From Icerya purchasi (taxonomy: Eukaryota > Arthropoda > Insecta > Hemiptera > Monophlebidae), in the NCBI GenBank assembly GCA_039619475.1, contig CM077116.1, positions 8,046,501 to 8,110,500 on the forward strand: a DNA stretch of 64,000 nt, read 5' to 3'. The notes below the pieces were generated by a model, which was given only the letters and a program-made list of their open reading frames with translations, made no database searches and was not told where the DNA came from. The position numbers were made by a program, and so were the translations under genes. Each line of letters starts with the position of its first letter. Position 1 is the first letter of the stretch. Below, one piece after another: positions 1 to 11,700 of this stretch.

Positions 1-831
1 TTTACGGGGTGTCTTAATTAGTATTGCCGATTCGAACACAGATTTTCCTTTAAGTTAGGAAGATTTGGATGAAATGTGGTAGATCCTCTAGAAGGCTCCA
101 ACGGTGAATTGTTAATAGAATTTTGTGTTTTCAGGTCCGGTCAAACGCTCTTGAAAAATCAAAAAACACGGCCAGGTCTTTTTATGTTTTTTTGAAAATT
201 ATTTTAGAATGCTATTTATTAAAAATACTAAATGATGGGTGGTAGATATTCCGATTCGGAAATCGCATTGAATATCTGATAGGAATTAATTCATTTCTGT
301 TTTCCATAGTAAACGGTTATTCCTTATTCTTTCTGAAATTTTGCAAATAACCGAGTTTAAAGAGATAGGCTGATAGAGTTTCGGTAATATAAAGAGGTTT
401 CCACATTTGATTTGAAGATAGGTATGACTTCGGTGTTTTTGTAGGAAAAGTATCGGAGGTCCAAATTTGGTTGAAAATAAATGGCAGGCGAGTAATTACT
501 GAATCTGGTGTTTTTTGAAGCATACGCGCATATGTTTTATCTGAACGGGAACATGAATTGCACATTGTACTCATGAGTTCATTCATAATAATAGAGATTT
601 GTTGTATGTTTCATCATTTAATGAAGTATAAAGTTAATGTGGGATTCTTTCTCGGTAATTTCTTCATATATATTTGCGAAGAAATAAGATAATCACCGCT
701 AGACTGAGATGCTAGAAAATCAGTGAAGGCGGAAGCAATTAAATTTATCCTGTTATGACGGAATCGTTGATAACAATGTTTGTAGCTGCTGAGGAAGACG
801 ATTTTCTGTTTATGGCTCGGTTTTTGTCCAT
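1..831 (-). pseudogene. RT domain remnant of the I-like element
   Basis: Minus-strand translation of about 317-586 gives MLQKTPDSVITRLPFIFNQI, which matches the RT finger region FLKHAPESIINKLMLIYNHV of the element at 49343. Further on, positions 141-168 encode VFFDFSRAFD, the RT motif A that carries the first catalytic aspartate. Downstream residues resemble the thumb-proximal segment (CVRIGN). Several frameshifts and stops separate the pieces, so no functional enzyme is possible. The catalytic YxDD block is off the left edge. The homology is read by eye against an element in the same window, which makes the family call fairly safe. Confidence 0.7.
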
Positions 832-837
832 ATTATT

Positions 838-1123
838 ATGCTTAGTGATGTGTTGGCGTTGATGGATTTTGTGTTCTTCCAGTGTTCATCCCTCTCGGTG
901 GAGCGTTCTGCCTTATATTCTTATTTGCTTAAGCTTGGACTTCCTACCCCTTATTGTGCATCCTATATCCTGTCCTTTTCTTCCCCACTAATTATTCCTG
1001 CTATTTGTTCCTTTTTAGTTAAAATTTCTGATCGAATCAAAATATAACCGACTTCTTTCCTTACCTTTTGTTTCTGGGTAAAGGTTCTTGGTTGACGAGC
1101 CCAAAAAAAAAAAAAAAAAAAAA
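838..1123 (+). mobile_element. 5'-truncated R1-like element 3' end with poly(A)
   Basis: The frame at 838-1047 ends in LGLPTPYCASYILSFSSP, nearly identical to the C-terminus of the R1-like ORF2 at 8769 (LGLPTPYCASYILSLPSQ). After the stop comes a 3' UTR with the family signature (CTGGGT, then GGTT and GAGCCC) and a poly(A) run at about 1102-1123. Severe 5' truncation with a poly(A) tail is typical of target-primed reverse transcription. It sits in opposite orientation inside the older I-like remnant. I could not define a clear target-site duplication. Confidence 0.8.
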
Positions 1124-1129
1124 ATTTTT

Positions 1130-1960
1130 AGTAGATTGGTTAAAACATATCGTGCTTGAGCGCGTAATTTCTGGTAATTTGTGTGATTTTCAAATGAAGG
1201 AGAAAATTTGAGTTTTTTTTTAACGCTTTTCGACGATTTCATATTGGAACTGAACGTTCACGGGTCCACCGAATGATGGAGCTTTTTTTTTCAAATTTTA
1301 ATTTCTGGAGAATATAGGTTTGCGAAAGATACTACAATTTTAGTAAAACATTCAACATTGTTCTCATCAGTGCATGTATTTAAGAGATCTTGAAATTTTA
1401 GAACGCCAGCGAAAGAATTGCAGAAGACAGATCAGTTGGTTTTACTACGGTAGTTAAAAGCTTTCTGATGGTTTAGAGAAGTCGTACGTTCCAATTTGGC
1501 GAAAGATGGTAATTAGATGGTGATCAGTGAAGTCTTGGTAACCGATGAATTATTATAATTAACAAATCGATGGTAGACCATGTTTCGTGTAAAAAATTAT
1601 AATGAGTTGGTTTTGAAGGGTGTATGAGCTGATGGATTATAAAAATGATATCTTCTATGATTCGACCTTTGTTATTTAATGATGTGCCATCCTATGATGG
1701 GGAGTGAACATTAAAGTCTCCATCTAGTATAAATGGATGAGCGAGGCTCGTAAAAATATTTTCAAGTTCATCATAGATGTTATATTTTGGTTTAATGGTA
1801 AGCAAATAGAGCAAATAGTTATCGGTGATGATAGATAAATTTTTTCGGCTATAATTTTTAGATCTGTATCTCTCTAAAGAAATTCAGATATGATTTTATT
1901 GTCAATAGCTTACCATCAGCCACATATTGAGTGGATAAGCGCGCATAACCAGATAAGCTG
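1130..1960 (-). pseudogene. EN domain remnant of the I-like element
   Basis: Minus-strand reading gives PFILDGDFNVHSPSWDG, with the AP-endonuclease GDFN motif at 1710-1721, followed by HETWSTIDLL at about 1566-1590 and a degraded DHHL block near 1520. In this enzyme family the GDFN aspartate and asparagine and the later SDH block form the active site that nicks the target DNA. The order EN (higher coordinates) then RT (lower coordinates) fits a minus-strand ORF2. Frameshifts and stops are scattered throughout. TWSTID is shared with the EN of the I-like element at 51070, which supports the assignment. Confidence 0.7.
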
Positions 1961-2400
1961 AACTCTTAACGACATCTATAAATAGAGAGAAATTTACGAA
2001 AGAAAGAAGATATTCATTGTTATTAAATTTATAGATTATTATGGATTTAAGGAGAGTTCTTTTATTAAGTGTACTGTAAAATTCTTTCCTCCGTCGCTCC
2101 GTATAGGATAATCGGAGGGGTCGCCCGAGGAATTTGTTTTACCACAATTTTTTTTATTTTTTCTTTCGTTTTGTTTTCATTGGGAGGATTAGACTATGTT
2201 AGTACAATTGATGAACTTACTGAAGTTGATGATGAAAGCTAGTCGGTGTGTGCTGGAGAATTTCTGTAGAATGTTGTTCATTGTACAATGTTCGAATAGC
2301 TGAAGGAACTTTAATCGATAAACTGTCATTTGTTTGCGAAGTAGAGGAAGACTATATATTAGTTGGAGAGAGAGAATAAGAATTCGATGTGAGTTAATGT

Positions 2401-3330
2401 AGATATTTTACATCGGCGGGCACAATTAGCTCGCTGAGTTAAGAGAAGATAAAATGTTTAACTCATGAATATTACTTACCGCCCGACAACGATTGATTCG
2501 AACACGCGGTAAGTAACAACTGACACACACTAGACACCTGAAACGCATATTTCCAAGGCTGTATTTGTAATGAATCGTTATTAATTTTTCGCGGATAATA
2601 AAATAAATATTTTTCTTACGTACCCTATACAAAAAAAATGCGTTCAATTATCTAGAGAAAAAACGAAATTTGCCACACTTAACGTCGATGACCAGTTATG
2701 AGATATGTATATATTTATTATACATAATTTTAACGGTTAAAGTCTCGCTAGATGGAAGAGAAGTAGGTTTCCTTGCCAACTTTTGAAGTAATCAGCTTTA
2801 TATTTGATAGTTATTTACAAAAGCCCAGTCAGTAAGGTGTGGTGTCCGAAGAGAATTTTGTTTATATTAATGCGATACCCGAAGTTTAAAAATACTTCAT
2901 AAAGAAGATTAAGCTAAATTTATTATTTCTACCCCAGTCCCCGCATCTAACGCGAATTAATTTTAAGCTCGATCTGTCGGTCAAATCGTTACGTTTGCTG
3001 GTAATCGAAACACAATTCCGGATTGAACTGAAATTTGTCTGGACACGTGTCTCGAGTACCGGTTAGCGTTACATGTTGCCTCACCACGTGTAAAAGTTTA
3101 AAAACGATGTTTAAGCGTGTAAGTCGTCATACAGCTAACATCAAGTCCAACAAGCAGTATTGTTTTCTAGCCAAATTAGTTCTCGTTAAAACAATAAGAT
3201 TTTCATTGAATGCCCGAATTTTTAGTATACCAATAAAACCGAACTTGCTGAAAAGTTTCGTTAATCAGTGACGAGTAAACTGTTTGTTGTACGTACGATT
3301 TTATTTTCGTTACCACCGTAACATCACCAT
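2401..3330. other. Stretch without recognised features
   Basis: AT-rich sequence with only short open frames. I see no retroelement motif, RNA gene or terminal repeat here. The 78-codon frame at 3035-3271 has no recognisable domain and is probably chance. Confidence 0.5.
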
Positions 3331-3332
3331 CG

Positions 3333-3335
3333 TTA

Positions 3336-3405
<70 letters not shown>

Positions 3406-3412
3406 CATTATT

Positions 3413-3447
<35 letters not shown>

Positions 3448-3489
3448 TACTATTATTGTTATTAATATTATTCTTATTGTTATTATTTT
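3333..3489. repeat. (TTA)n microsatellite
   Basis: About 150 bp of nearly uninterrupted TTA units with a few TCA, CTA and TTG variants towards the right end. It yields long poly-isoleucine and poly-leucine frames that are not genes. Confidence 0.97.
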
Positions 3490-3499
3490 CACTTCGTAA

Positions 3500-5089
3500 A
3501 TACAGCCGCGGATCGCTGTAATAACTTTAAAATTTCTTTTACTGCAGATGTTGTTCGGTTAAGAAAATAAATATGCGCGTACGCGTTCGATATAAAAACG
3601 TCAGTGTTAGTTTATGAAGCTCTTTTTTGGACTGAACTTTGAGCTTTCCTGATGGCAAAGAGTAAACTTTCCAGATTATGGAACTGGTACAACGCCATTT
3701 TTATTCTATATAAACTGCGACGGTACATGTAAGTGGATTTTTATTATGTTGCCGAGGAATTTTTGTAATATTCACAAACAACATCGATAGAGTAGAGGGC
3801 CGTTGCTACTATACGGTGCTTTCCTTTGTTCGTCTCTCTCCAACTGCGGTCCGTTCGAGCGATTTATTTTTACAGCCATTGCCAACATCTTCACCAACAG
3901 TCGCTCGTTATAATCGCAACTTGATCTATAAGCTCGTTATGGCCTTTCCGCATTGTTCCAACTTGTTCTCTAATACACATGCGCGTACTTTTGACCTGCC
4001 CCGAAAGCCGCACCTGTCAGCAGTCCGCTAAAATGTATTCCATCTGCATACTTGCTCGAATAATAGATTATCGTTCGAAAAAGACAGCAGCGCCACATTC
4101 TTCGGCGAAAAGAGATCGCTAATAGCACTTTACTCCTGTTTTTCTATTTCGCACGTTTCCAAACGGCCGGAAATTCATCCACCAAACTAACCCCATTAAC
4201 GTACGATAAGCTCGTCATTGTAGCTGTCCGTGTTCAAGGCCGTGAAAAAAATCTGTGCCTCGAGAATATTAAATGAAATACGTTTTATTATCCGGATATA
4301 TTATACCGATCTAAGGGACACGGATTCTAGCTTATTAATACAAACACAACGTTTGTACGCAAAATTCATTCTAAAAAACTTTTATTACGTAGATAGTTCC
4401 ACTGCGAGTCGATTCGATGATGTTGTAGCCCTCGCATTTTTAGTGAAATAATATTAATTATCGTTTGAAGTTAAGTTTTTAAGTTTAAACTTTTCGATAA
4501 GGAATAGAATATTTTTATTGGAGCGTTTTAAAATTAAACCTTCTGGTGGAATTTCAATGGCAAAGTTCTTCATATTTTTTACGTATTAAGTATCTCGCTG
4601 TTAAAGATGAAATAATAATTCGGTGTTAACGCGTATTATTAATCCCTTTGTAAAATATACGGGGTAATATTATTGTCATCGAAAGTTTTAATTAAAGCCA
4701 TAAAGTGAAATGAAAATTAAATAAAAAATAAAATCATAAAATAAAATAAATAAACTTAGTTAATTAAGTGTGCACGAATTGGAGACCTATTGTGAGGCAA
4801 GGGATGAATGAAGGAACCGAAAATAATGCAAGTAGTATTTTTTATCGAAAAAAATCCTTGTCCCCGTTTGTCCCCCATGTTATATATTTGTTTTTTTTCT
4901 TCCTTAAAACTAATGAATCGAGATTAACCTAGTCAACATCCTGCAAGAGAGTAATGTAGAGAATTTTTCTTTTTCTTTTTTGGTATTATTTTATATTCGA
5001 TTAGGATGATTTTACTGTTTTTCAGTTGTTAAAAAAAAAATAATATGGATAGTGAAACTGAAAAGAACTTAAAATTTAAAATAATAAAC
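3500..5089. other. Stretch without recognised features
   Basis: AT-rich sequence with short frames only, for example 71 codons at 3816 and 73 codons at 4230, neither with a recognisable domain. I see no poly(A)-tailed element, tRNA or inverted repeat in it. Confidence 0.5.
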
Positions 5090-5512
5090 CAAATAAAAAT
5101 ATTGAAAAATAAAATTATAGATAATAAAAAAATAAAAAAACACGCTTTTATAGTAATGTGAACTAAAAAGTAAAATATAATTTTTAAATATAAAGATAAT
5201 AATTCAACAGTGATGAAAATCTCCCAAGTCACTAGAGATTTTAAGTTTTCCTAATAAGCTCAAAATGAGAATAAAGTAATTCACAACAAATTAACTTTAA
5301 TGTAAAAGAAAGCGCGGGGTGCTTACTACGTTCATAAATCGACCTACAAGTAGTTAGAAAATAAAAGAAAAAGTATAAACAATTGATATTAAAAGCACCC
5401 CACGCTTTCTTTTACATTAAAGTTAATTTGTTGTGAATTACTTTATTCTCATTTTGAGCTTATTAGAAAAAACTTAAAATCTCTAGTGACTTGGGAGATT
5501 TTCATCACTGTT

Positions 5513-5715
5513 TTTTTTTCTTTTTTTCCTTTCCCTTTTTTAAATTGTGTGTGCTGTTTGTAACTACTGTGGTCATTACAGCACACACAAGGGGAGGTTA
5601 TTTAGATTTGTTGTATTAGGCCACTCATTCTAACAAAGGCTATATAATTCGAGTGATGTTTATTGATTCATTAGAGAGTATGCACTTTATGTTTCCCAGC
5701 AAGTCCAGTTGTTTT
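5513..5715 (-). mobile_element. 5'-truncated I-like 3' end inserted in the foldback
   Basis: On the minus strand this reads as the end of an I-like ORF2 (FVRMSGLIQQI then stop, compare FIRTSGIIRYL at the 29-kb copy), a short 3' UTR with an 11-bp hairpin at 5547-5588, and an A-rich tail (T run at 5511-5540 on the plus strand). It is flanked by an imperfect 9-bp target-site duplication: ATCACTGTT at 5504-5512 and ATCACTATT at 5716-5724. The foldback arm continues on both sides, so the insertion is younger than the foldback. Confidence 0.8.
5547..5588 (-). ncRNA. 3'-terminal RNA hairpin of I-like element (copy 1)
   Basis: In the minus-strand RNA, GTGTGTGCTGT pairs perfectly with ACAGCACACAC (11 bp) around a 20-nt loop containing ACCACAGTAG. 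The same loop core occurs in two other I-like 3' ends (29006-29039 and 55177-55210) on stems of different sequence. Its position immediately before the A-rich tail suggests a recognition structure for the element's own reverse transcriptase; that role is inferred. Confidence 0.7.
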
Positions 5716-5850
5716 ATCACTATTGAATATTATCTTTATATTTAAAAATTTCTTTTTACTTTTTAGTTCACATTACTATAAAAGCGTGTTCTTTTTTAGT
5801 TTTTTTAAACTGTAATTTTATTTAACATTTATTCTCACTAAAGTGCCGCA

Positions 5851-7418
5851 AAATCTCTAATTGTTTTCAACCGGCTATTTGATGGCTGTTTCCTTCTCTC
5901 CTAAGAAGACATACAAATATATAGCCTTTTTATGTTCGACTTGTAATTTATTAAATTCGTCCTCGGTCCGACTATCTGCTTTTATACCCTGCAATATTAT
6001 ATTGACTTTTCTCATGGAAATCCTCCCATGAAGTCAACAACGCATACAATTACTGACTTGTACTATCCCAGATAGGACTTGGGATTTCTCTTCTCAACTT
6101 ATATTTCGTGCTTTACGTACACTATTTACTTTTTCTGACTCGTTAGACGTAAGATTTAAGAATAATTTTCTCTCGTTGCTTAAAGTTCTGTTATTTAATT
6201 ACTTTACCGTAGTTCGTAAAAAAACAGAAGCATTAGACTGCAATACATTTAACACCTAAGGTAAAGTTTAATAAAATAAAAAGCGCGTAAAGAATATGAC
6301 TTAGCGACATCTATGAAATCAGTTTCGAATCATATCAAATTTTTGATAAACAAAGGACACTGCACTTACTATCATGTTCGTTACTTGTAGAAGAGGTCAT
6401 TGTTTTTCTTTTTTTTCCGATGATCCTGGTTAGGACATTAGGACAAAATTATGAAATTATTGAATTGTCATCCAAAATGAATACATATGTAAATTTTTGA
6501 AATTATTCCGACGTCAGGAAGTCAGTGAAAATTGATTTGTAAAATTTCATTACACACTTACATATTACTTACTTACATGTTACTCATTTACGAGTACATA
6601 TAGGTTAAGCTAATAAAAGCGTGTTAAAAAAGAAGAAAAAGATATAACACAAAATTGAAAAAACGTAATTCCACCTCCGGTTAAGATCGTGACGACGTTC
6701 TTATGAACACACATGTAACGTTAAATTTAGCGTCCCCGATGGGGATAAATAATACTCGGACCAAAGTATAAGCGTTATTTATGTGCCAGAAAATGTGATA
6801 AACTTTATGTACTCACCAGTTGCTTGACATCTTTTTGTCAGGTTGAATTGTAAGCAAGAGGAAACGATGCGGATGTGTTTAAAGTATAAGTGTTGTCCTC
6901 ACGAAGTACACTGGAGGAATCAAGAAAAAGATAGAATGCCGCTGTTTATCGGAAAGAACGCGAAAAAGTTTCCGTAAAAAAGGAGAATCAGAGCGTGTGA
7001 CACTATTATTTGTGCACAATGATAGGCGTATCTGATCTTACGAATGGGGCCAATCATTACCAACCAGGCAACTCCGCGTAGACACGATGTGGCTCTTTCG
7101 ACAGGAAAAGGGCAAAGCCATACCACGTGGGAATAAAAACGACTAGTATATAATTTAGCACATATCTGATGTTGTCTCTCAAAGGACTACCGGTGTTGAA
7201 TGTTGTAGATTACGTTTTTGAACTCCAAAAAAAGTCAAACTGCTGTAAATAGGTGTGCGTAGACCTTTTCATAAAAATGCTCGTAGAAAAAGCGATTTTC
7301 GAAGAGTATATCATATACGCGAACTACTAACTGGATGGGTACAAAAATCAGCACCCCCTAACTGAACCAAAGTACATAATTTTCATCCTTAACAGTTTTT
7401 CCGCTAATATTTTACCAA
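5851..7418. other. Stretch without recognised features
   Basis: AT-rich. The string TAATAAAAGCGTGTT near 6611-6625 resembles the outer end of the foldback arm (TATAAAAGCGTGTT at 5777-5790), so a second, mostly lost foldback copy is possible. The 68-codon minus frame at 6920 has no recognisable domain. Confidence 0.4.
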
Positions 7419-7427
7419 TGATTATAC

Positions 7428-8071
7428 CAGGGGCGAATTCGGAAGGACATTTGGGAGGGGGGATTTATATAATTACGTAAAATCTTCCATGGTTGGCAGT
7501 AGATTTGAGATTATTCCTTGTTTCATAAAGAAAATCAAATAGCGACCTTTATAGAAATTTAAAAATGTGCTTTAAAAATACATAATTATTACAATTCTTA
7601 ATTTAAATTTTGTCTTTTATGTAGGGGTGAAAAATAAAACTAAATTATAAAATTCTAGCTATAGTAGTAGTTTAGAAATAGTAAGATAGTATTTTTATTA
7701 GACTTTACTTCTTTTTTATTTTTGTTAGTAATCCGATCCGAATTCTTTGTGTTCATGAGCAATTATTAAAAATATATATATTTCTCACTGAACTCTATTT
7801 TTAATTAAAATTACAAAATAAAAATTAAAAATAAATAAAAATGGCAAAAGATCGACGACAGTTTTGTTTAAAATGGAATAAAAAAGGAACATTAATAGTT
7901 TTACTATAAAATAGTATTAAATATTAGTTATTAAAATCCGTAGGTAAAATTCGTACAATTTTTTTATAGCATAAATTAAGTTTCTCTGTTATAACAACTT
8001 TTTTCATAATAGCTTTGGTTCTCTGGTGGGGTGGGGGGGGGGCTATCCCCTCTTCCCGTGGATCCGCCATT
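7428..8071. mobile_element. Non-autonomous hAT-like MITE
   Basis: The left end reads CAGGGGCGAATTCGG, and the inverted right end reads CAATGGCGGATCCACGG. These are imperfect terminal inverted repeats of the 'CAGnGGCGGATC' kind common in hAT elements. They are flanked by TGATTATAC on both sides (7419-7427 and 8071-8079), consistent with the 8-bp duplication of hAT transposons; one base at the right end is ambiguous between repeat and duplication. The interior is AT-rich and noncoding, with G-rich tracts near both ends. It must have been mobilised in trans. Confidence 0.6.
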
Positions 8072-8079
8072 GATTATAC

Positions 8080-8685
8080 AAGAATCAGTGATGAGAATAA
8101 GTCAACGCTGATAACTTAGAAGAGATAAAATCACCCGCTGAAACTCCGCTGAAGTTGTTAAGAGATTAGCAGTTTTTTATCAATATTTTTAATCTTGTAT
8201 ACGAATGGAGCATTAAATATAATTACATAAACAGCAAACTGAAACGGTATATAATAATATACCTATCTGATGGACCAGCAGTTCATGGGGAGCCGGGTAT
8301 CGGACCTGGCATTATGCAACTCAATCGCCGAATATGTCTGTCCAGTGTGGTATAACTCGGCATAAATCACATGTCGATGTCGCTTTAAACAAGAGCTGTC
8401 GGATAGTTGTTTAAACCGATAACTCGCACATAGGAGATTATTAGTAACTTTTTGTTAGCATTGTTTCTGAAAGCGTGTAGTTTTATGTACATTAAAACCA
8501 CGTTTAAACCATCCGTTGCGTTTATTTATTATCTGCAGCTTTGATTATACGTTTGCTAGATTTTATTTTTAAAAGAAAAAAAATTATTATTATATCAATT
8601 TTTCGAATATAACAATTAAAAAAAATTAAATTTGAAGATAATGAACTTTGATTTCTTAACGAAACTTTTTAAGTTTTAAAAAATG
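8080..8685. other. Stretch without recognised features
   Basis: AT-rich spacer between the hAT-like MITE and the R1-like element. No coding, RNA or repeat signal recognised. Confidence 0.45.
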
Positions 8686-8700
8686 ACACAATGTAGGTTT
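8686..8700. repeat. Target-site duplication, left copy (15 bp)
   Basis: ACACAATGTAGGTTT, identical to 15474-15488. It defines the 3' junction of the R1-like element. Confidence 0.9.
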
Positions 8701-8768
8701 TTTTTTTTTTTTTGGGCGCATCAACTATGGACCATTGCCCAGACACAATGGAAAGAAGAAACAACTAA

Positions 8769-11700
8769 CTAGAACCTAATTCGATTGGAGACAGCTGAAA
8801 TAAAGGAACCAAGGACAAGAACAACAGACTGGGAAGGAAGGGACAAGATGTAAGACGCACAGTAAGGGGTGGGAAGCCCCAGCTTTATAAGGTGAAGATA
8901 GAAAAGAGAGCGCTCCGCAGAAAGAGCAGAGCACTCGAAGAAAATGTGATCAGCATCACAGACAACTGCTTCATCTGAATGCAACGGACAATGAGGAGAG
9001 GGAAGCAAAGAGAAACGATAGCGTGAAGAGGGCAGCAGTGTGTGATTAAAGCGCAGGCGGACAATAGAGGAAATTATAAATCGTGGAAGAGAGGGAAACT
9101 CCGAGAACCATGGATGAGAAGGAAGTGTAGGTTGGATTGAAAGGTAGAAGGAACGATTGTTGGTAAAAGAAGAAGGGTACACATCCGACCAAAATCTGAA
9201 GTGAAGCTTCTTAATTAGGGGTAATAGATTAACAGCCGGGATTTTTTTAAAATAGAAGCGAGAACGAACAGCAACCTGAGCCAAAACATCCGCCATTTCA
9301 TTACCCTCGATGCCTCTGTAACCAGGAACCCACAGTAAGTCAATGTGTACAGAGTGATGGAAAGAAAGATTATAAATGAGAGATCGTATACGAAGAATGA
9401 AGAAGTCAGAAGAGGGAGGAGGAAGCGGTGAACTGATAGCCTGGAGAGCACCCATGGAGTCAGAAATGATTAGATAGTCGGAGGACGAACGTTTGGACGA
9501 GATATGTATGATCGCACGAAGGATAGCCATCAATTCGGCCGTAAAAATAGAACAGAAAGATGGGAGGCGAAAGGATTCGGAGAAGTTGGAGTCGGGAAGA
9601 ATAAAAGACGATCCGACCCCACCGGGTCCTCTAGAGCCATCAGTAAAAACAAGTGCATGAGAAGGAAAAAGACAACTGACCGTACTGGGAAATTCCTGTT
9701 TAATGACGGTCTGAGGCATAAACTTAGAAAATTTAGGAAGAAAGTGTACTTTGGGAGGGTGTAAGAAGTCGAAATAATTGAGTGAGAAGTACGGAAGATT
9801 ATTGCTGGATATAATATGGGAGGAAAAATGGCTAAGACGTTGAGAAATAGGGGCCAAGATAGGGATTTTATTAGAAACAAAACGCCAGTTCTTGGCAATG
9901 TAAATGTAGGAAGGAATAAGTTGAGACGAAGTGATAGGTAAACGTTTGGAAAGGAATCGATAGCCCAAATAAGACCTTCGAACTGAGAGGGGAGGTATGT
10001 TAGATTCCGCGAGCATTGCTGAAATGGGAGAGGATTTGAGAGCACCGAGGCAAAGACGGAGACAGGAGTTTTGTATTATATCTAATTTGGAAAGAAGGGA
10101 TCTGGAGGCACAACCATAGATAAAAGAGCAGTAATCAAACTTGGAGCGAATAATGGATGTATACAGGGAAATGAGCAGATGCGAATCACCTCCCCATTTG
10201 GTTGGAGACAAGGATTTTAGCAAGTTCAGTCTATTAACGGCAGAACAAGAAAGGTGGTCAATATGCTCAGAGAAGGTCAGACGACTATTAAGGTAAATAC
10301 CGAGATAGCAGAAGCAAATAACACGGGGAAGAGAAACTTGATTCAGGGGTAGGTTGACTAATGTGGAATTGTAGGGGCGGAGAGTAAAAACCATAGAAGA
10401 GGATTTAGAAGGAGAAACAGAAAGGTGAATAGAAGATAGGGATTGTTCAAGTGCAAACAAAGACGAATTAAGAGTTTCGTTGGCGATTACCAAGTCGTAG
10501 GAAGAGGAAAAAAGAAGAATATCATCCGCAAAGAATAAAGAGAGGGAGTTTAAAAGAAGAGATGCTACAGCAATGGTATATATATTGAAGAGGGTAGGGC
10601 TGAGGGGGGAACCTTGCGGAAGACCACGGAAAACACTTCTTGTAGCTCGAAGCCACGGAGAGGAAATGTGGATAATGCGATTTATCATAAGATTAATAGT
10701 CAGCGAAATGAATTTGACTGGGAGATTAATTGCGGCCATTCCGTCTTTTAGACCAGGTAGATGAATGTTATCAAAGGCTGAGGATAAGTAATAAAAGAAG
10801 CCAGCGTGAAATGCTTATGTATGAAGGATTTATAAACGTGGGAAACAAAGGAGCTGATACAATCGGCAGGACCTATGCCTGGTCGAAAGCCAAACATGTT
10901 GGAAGGAAGTAAGTTGTTATGTTGCAGCCACCAAACAAGACGTTTATTCAGCATGCCTTCAAAGAGTTTCCTGAAACATGATGCCAAAGAGATAGGACGT
11001 AAGGAAGCATTTTTTTTCGGGATGGGAATAACGATAAAGGAGTTCCAGGAGGACGGAGTAATGGCTCTGGAAGGAGAAACGCAAGTGACTGCTCAGACAG
11101 ATTTTTAAGGACTATGTATGGAATACCATCTATACCCGGTGTAGGACTGGTAGAGTTTAGGAGAACAGACTTCAGTTCATTGATATTGAATGCAGATGTT
11201 AAAGGGTGCGGGGGGGGGGGGAGCTCTGTACGGAAGGAAAGGAGTAAAGTTCATCAAAGTTAGGAACGTACGCGAGAGCAGTGGAGTCGACAAAAGATAA
11301 TAGGCTATCACGAGTGAGATTAAGGTTAGACGGGTGTTCTGAAGACGGGGATTTGAACGCCTTAGCCATTTTCCAAATATGAGAAAGTGGGGTAGTTCTG
11401 GAGAAGGAAGAACAGAAGTTCTGCCAGGAGGACCTCTTTGAGGCTTTCAGCATGTACCTAGCTCTAGCATTAGCTCGCTTGTGAGCAAGAAAATTCTCGG
11501 TAGTAGGATTGGAGCGAAAGTTTCTAAAAGTAGCTCGACTGAGCCTAAAAGCTGCCTCGCACTCGTCATTCCACCAGAGTGAAGATGCCGACGTACCTCG
11601 CTTGGAGCGCATCGGGGGGCGAGATGGAGAAGATAAAGAAAGAGCAGATGTAGCGGAATGAAGAAAAAAATTATAGGATGATATGGGATCAGAGGAAGGA

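Larger units (their letters stand above)
1..2400 (-). mobile_element. Decayed I-like non-LTR retrotransposon, running off the left edge
   Basis: A minus-strand element runs from the left edge, with RT at 1-831 and EN at about 1130-1960. Its peptides line up with those of the more complete I-like element at 49343-55233: RT motif A, the finger region and the EN segment ending in ETWSTID. Frames are broken many times, so this is an old copy. The part from about 1960 to 2400 should be the 5' portion (end of ORF1 or leader) and has no recognisable coding. A plus-strand R1-like 3' end interrupts it at about 838-1123. Its own 3' end lies outside the window. Confidence 0.75.
5141..5788. repeat. Large foldback (inverted-repeat) element
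   Basis: The left arm 5141-5325 is repeated in inverse orientation at 5393-5512 and again at 5725-5788. The central spacer 5326-5392 is about 67 nt. Arms differ by only a few bases. The right arm is interrupted by a 203-bp insertion at about 5513-5715, which explains why it looks split. Weaker similarity continues outwards into the AT-rich flanks, to roughly 5090 and 5850. No transposase is visible and the superfamily is unknown; a non-autonomous foldback transposon is the simplest reading. Confidence 0.8.

Noticed and set aside
3284..3521. Poly-isoleucine and poly-leucine open frames on both strands
   Set aside because: They are translations of the (TTA)n microsatellite.
9215..10045. Alternative minus frames of 78 and 171 codons and a plus frame at 9504 inside R1-like ORF2
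   Set aside because: Shadows of the RNase H and linker region; low stop density follows from base composition.
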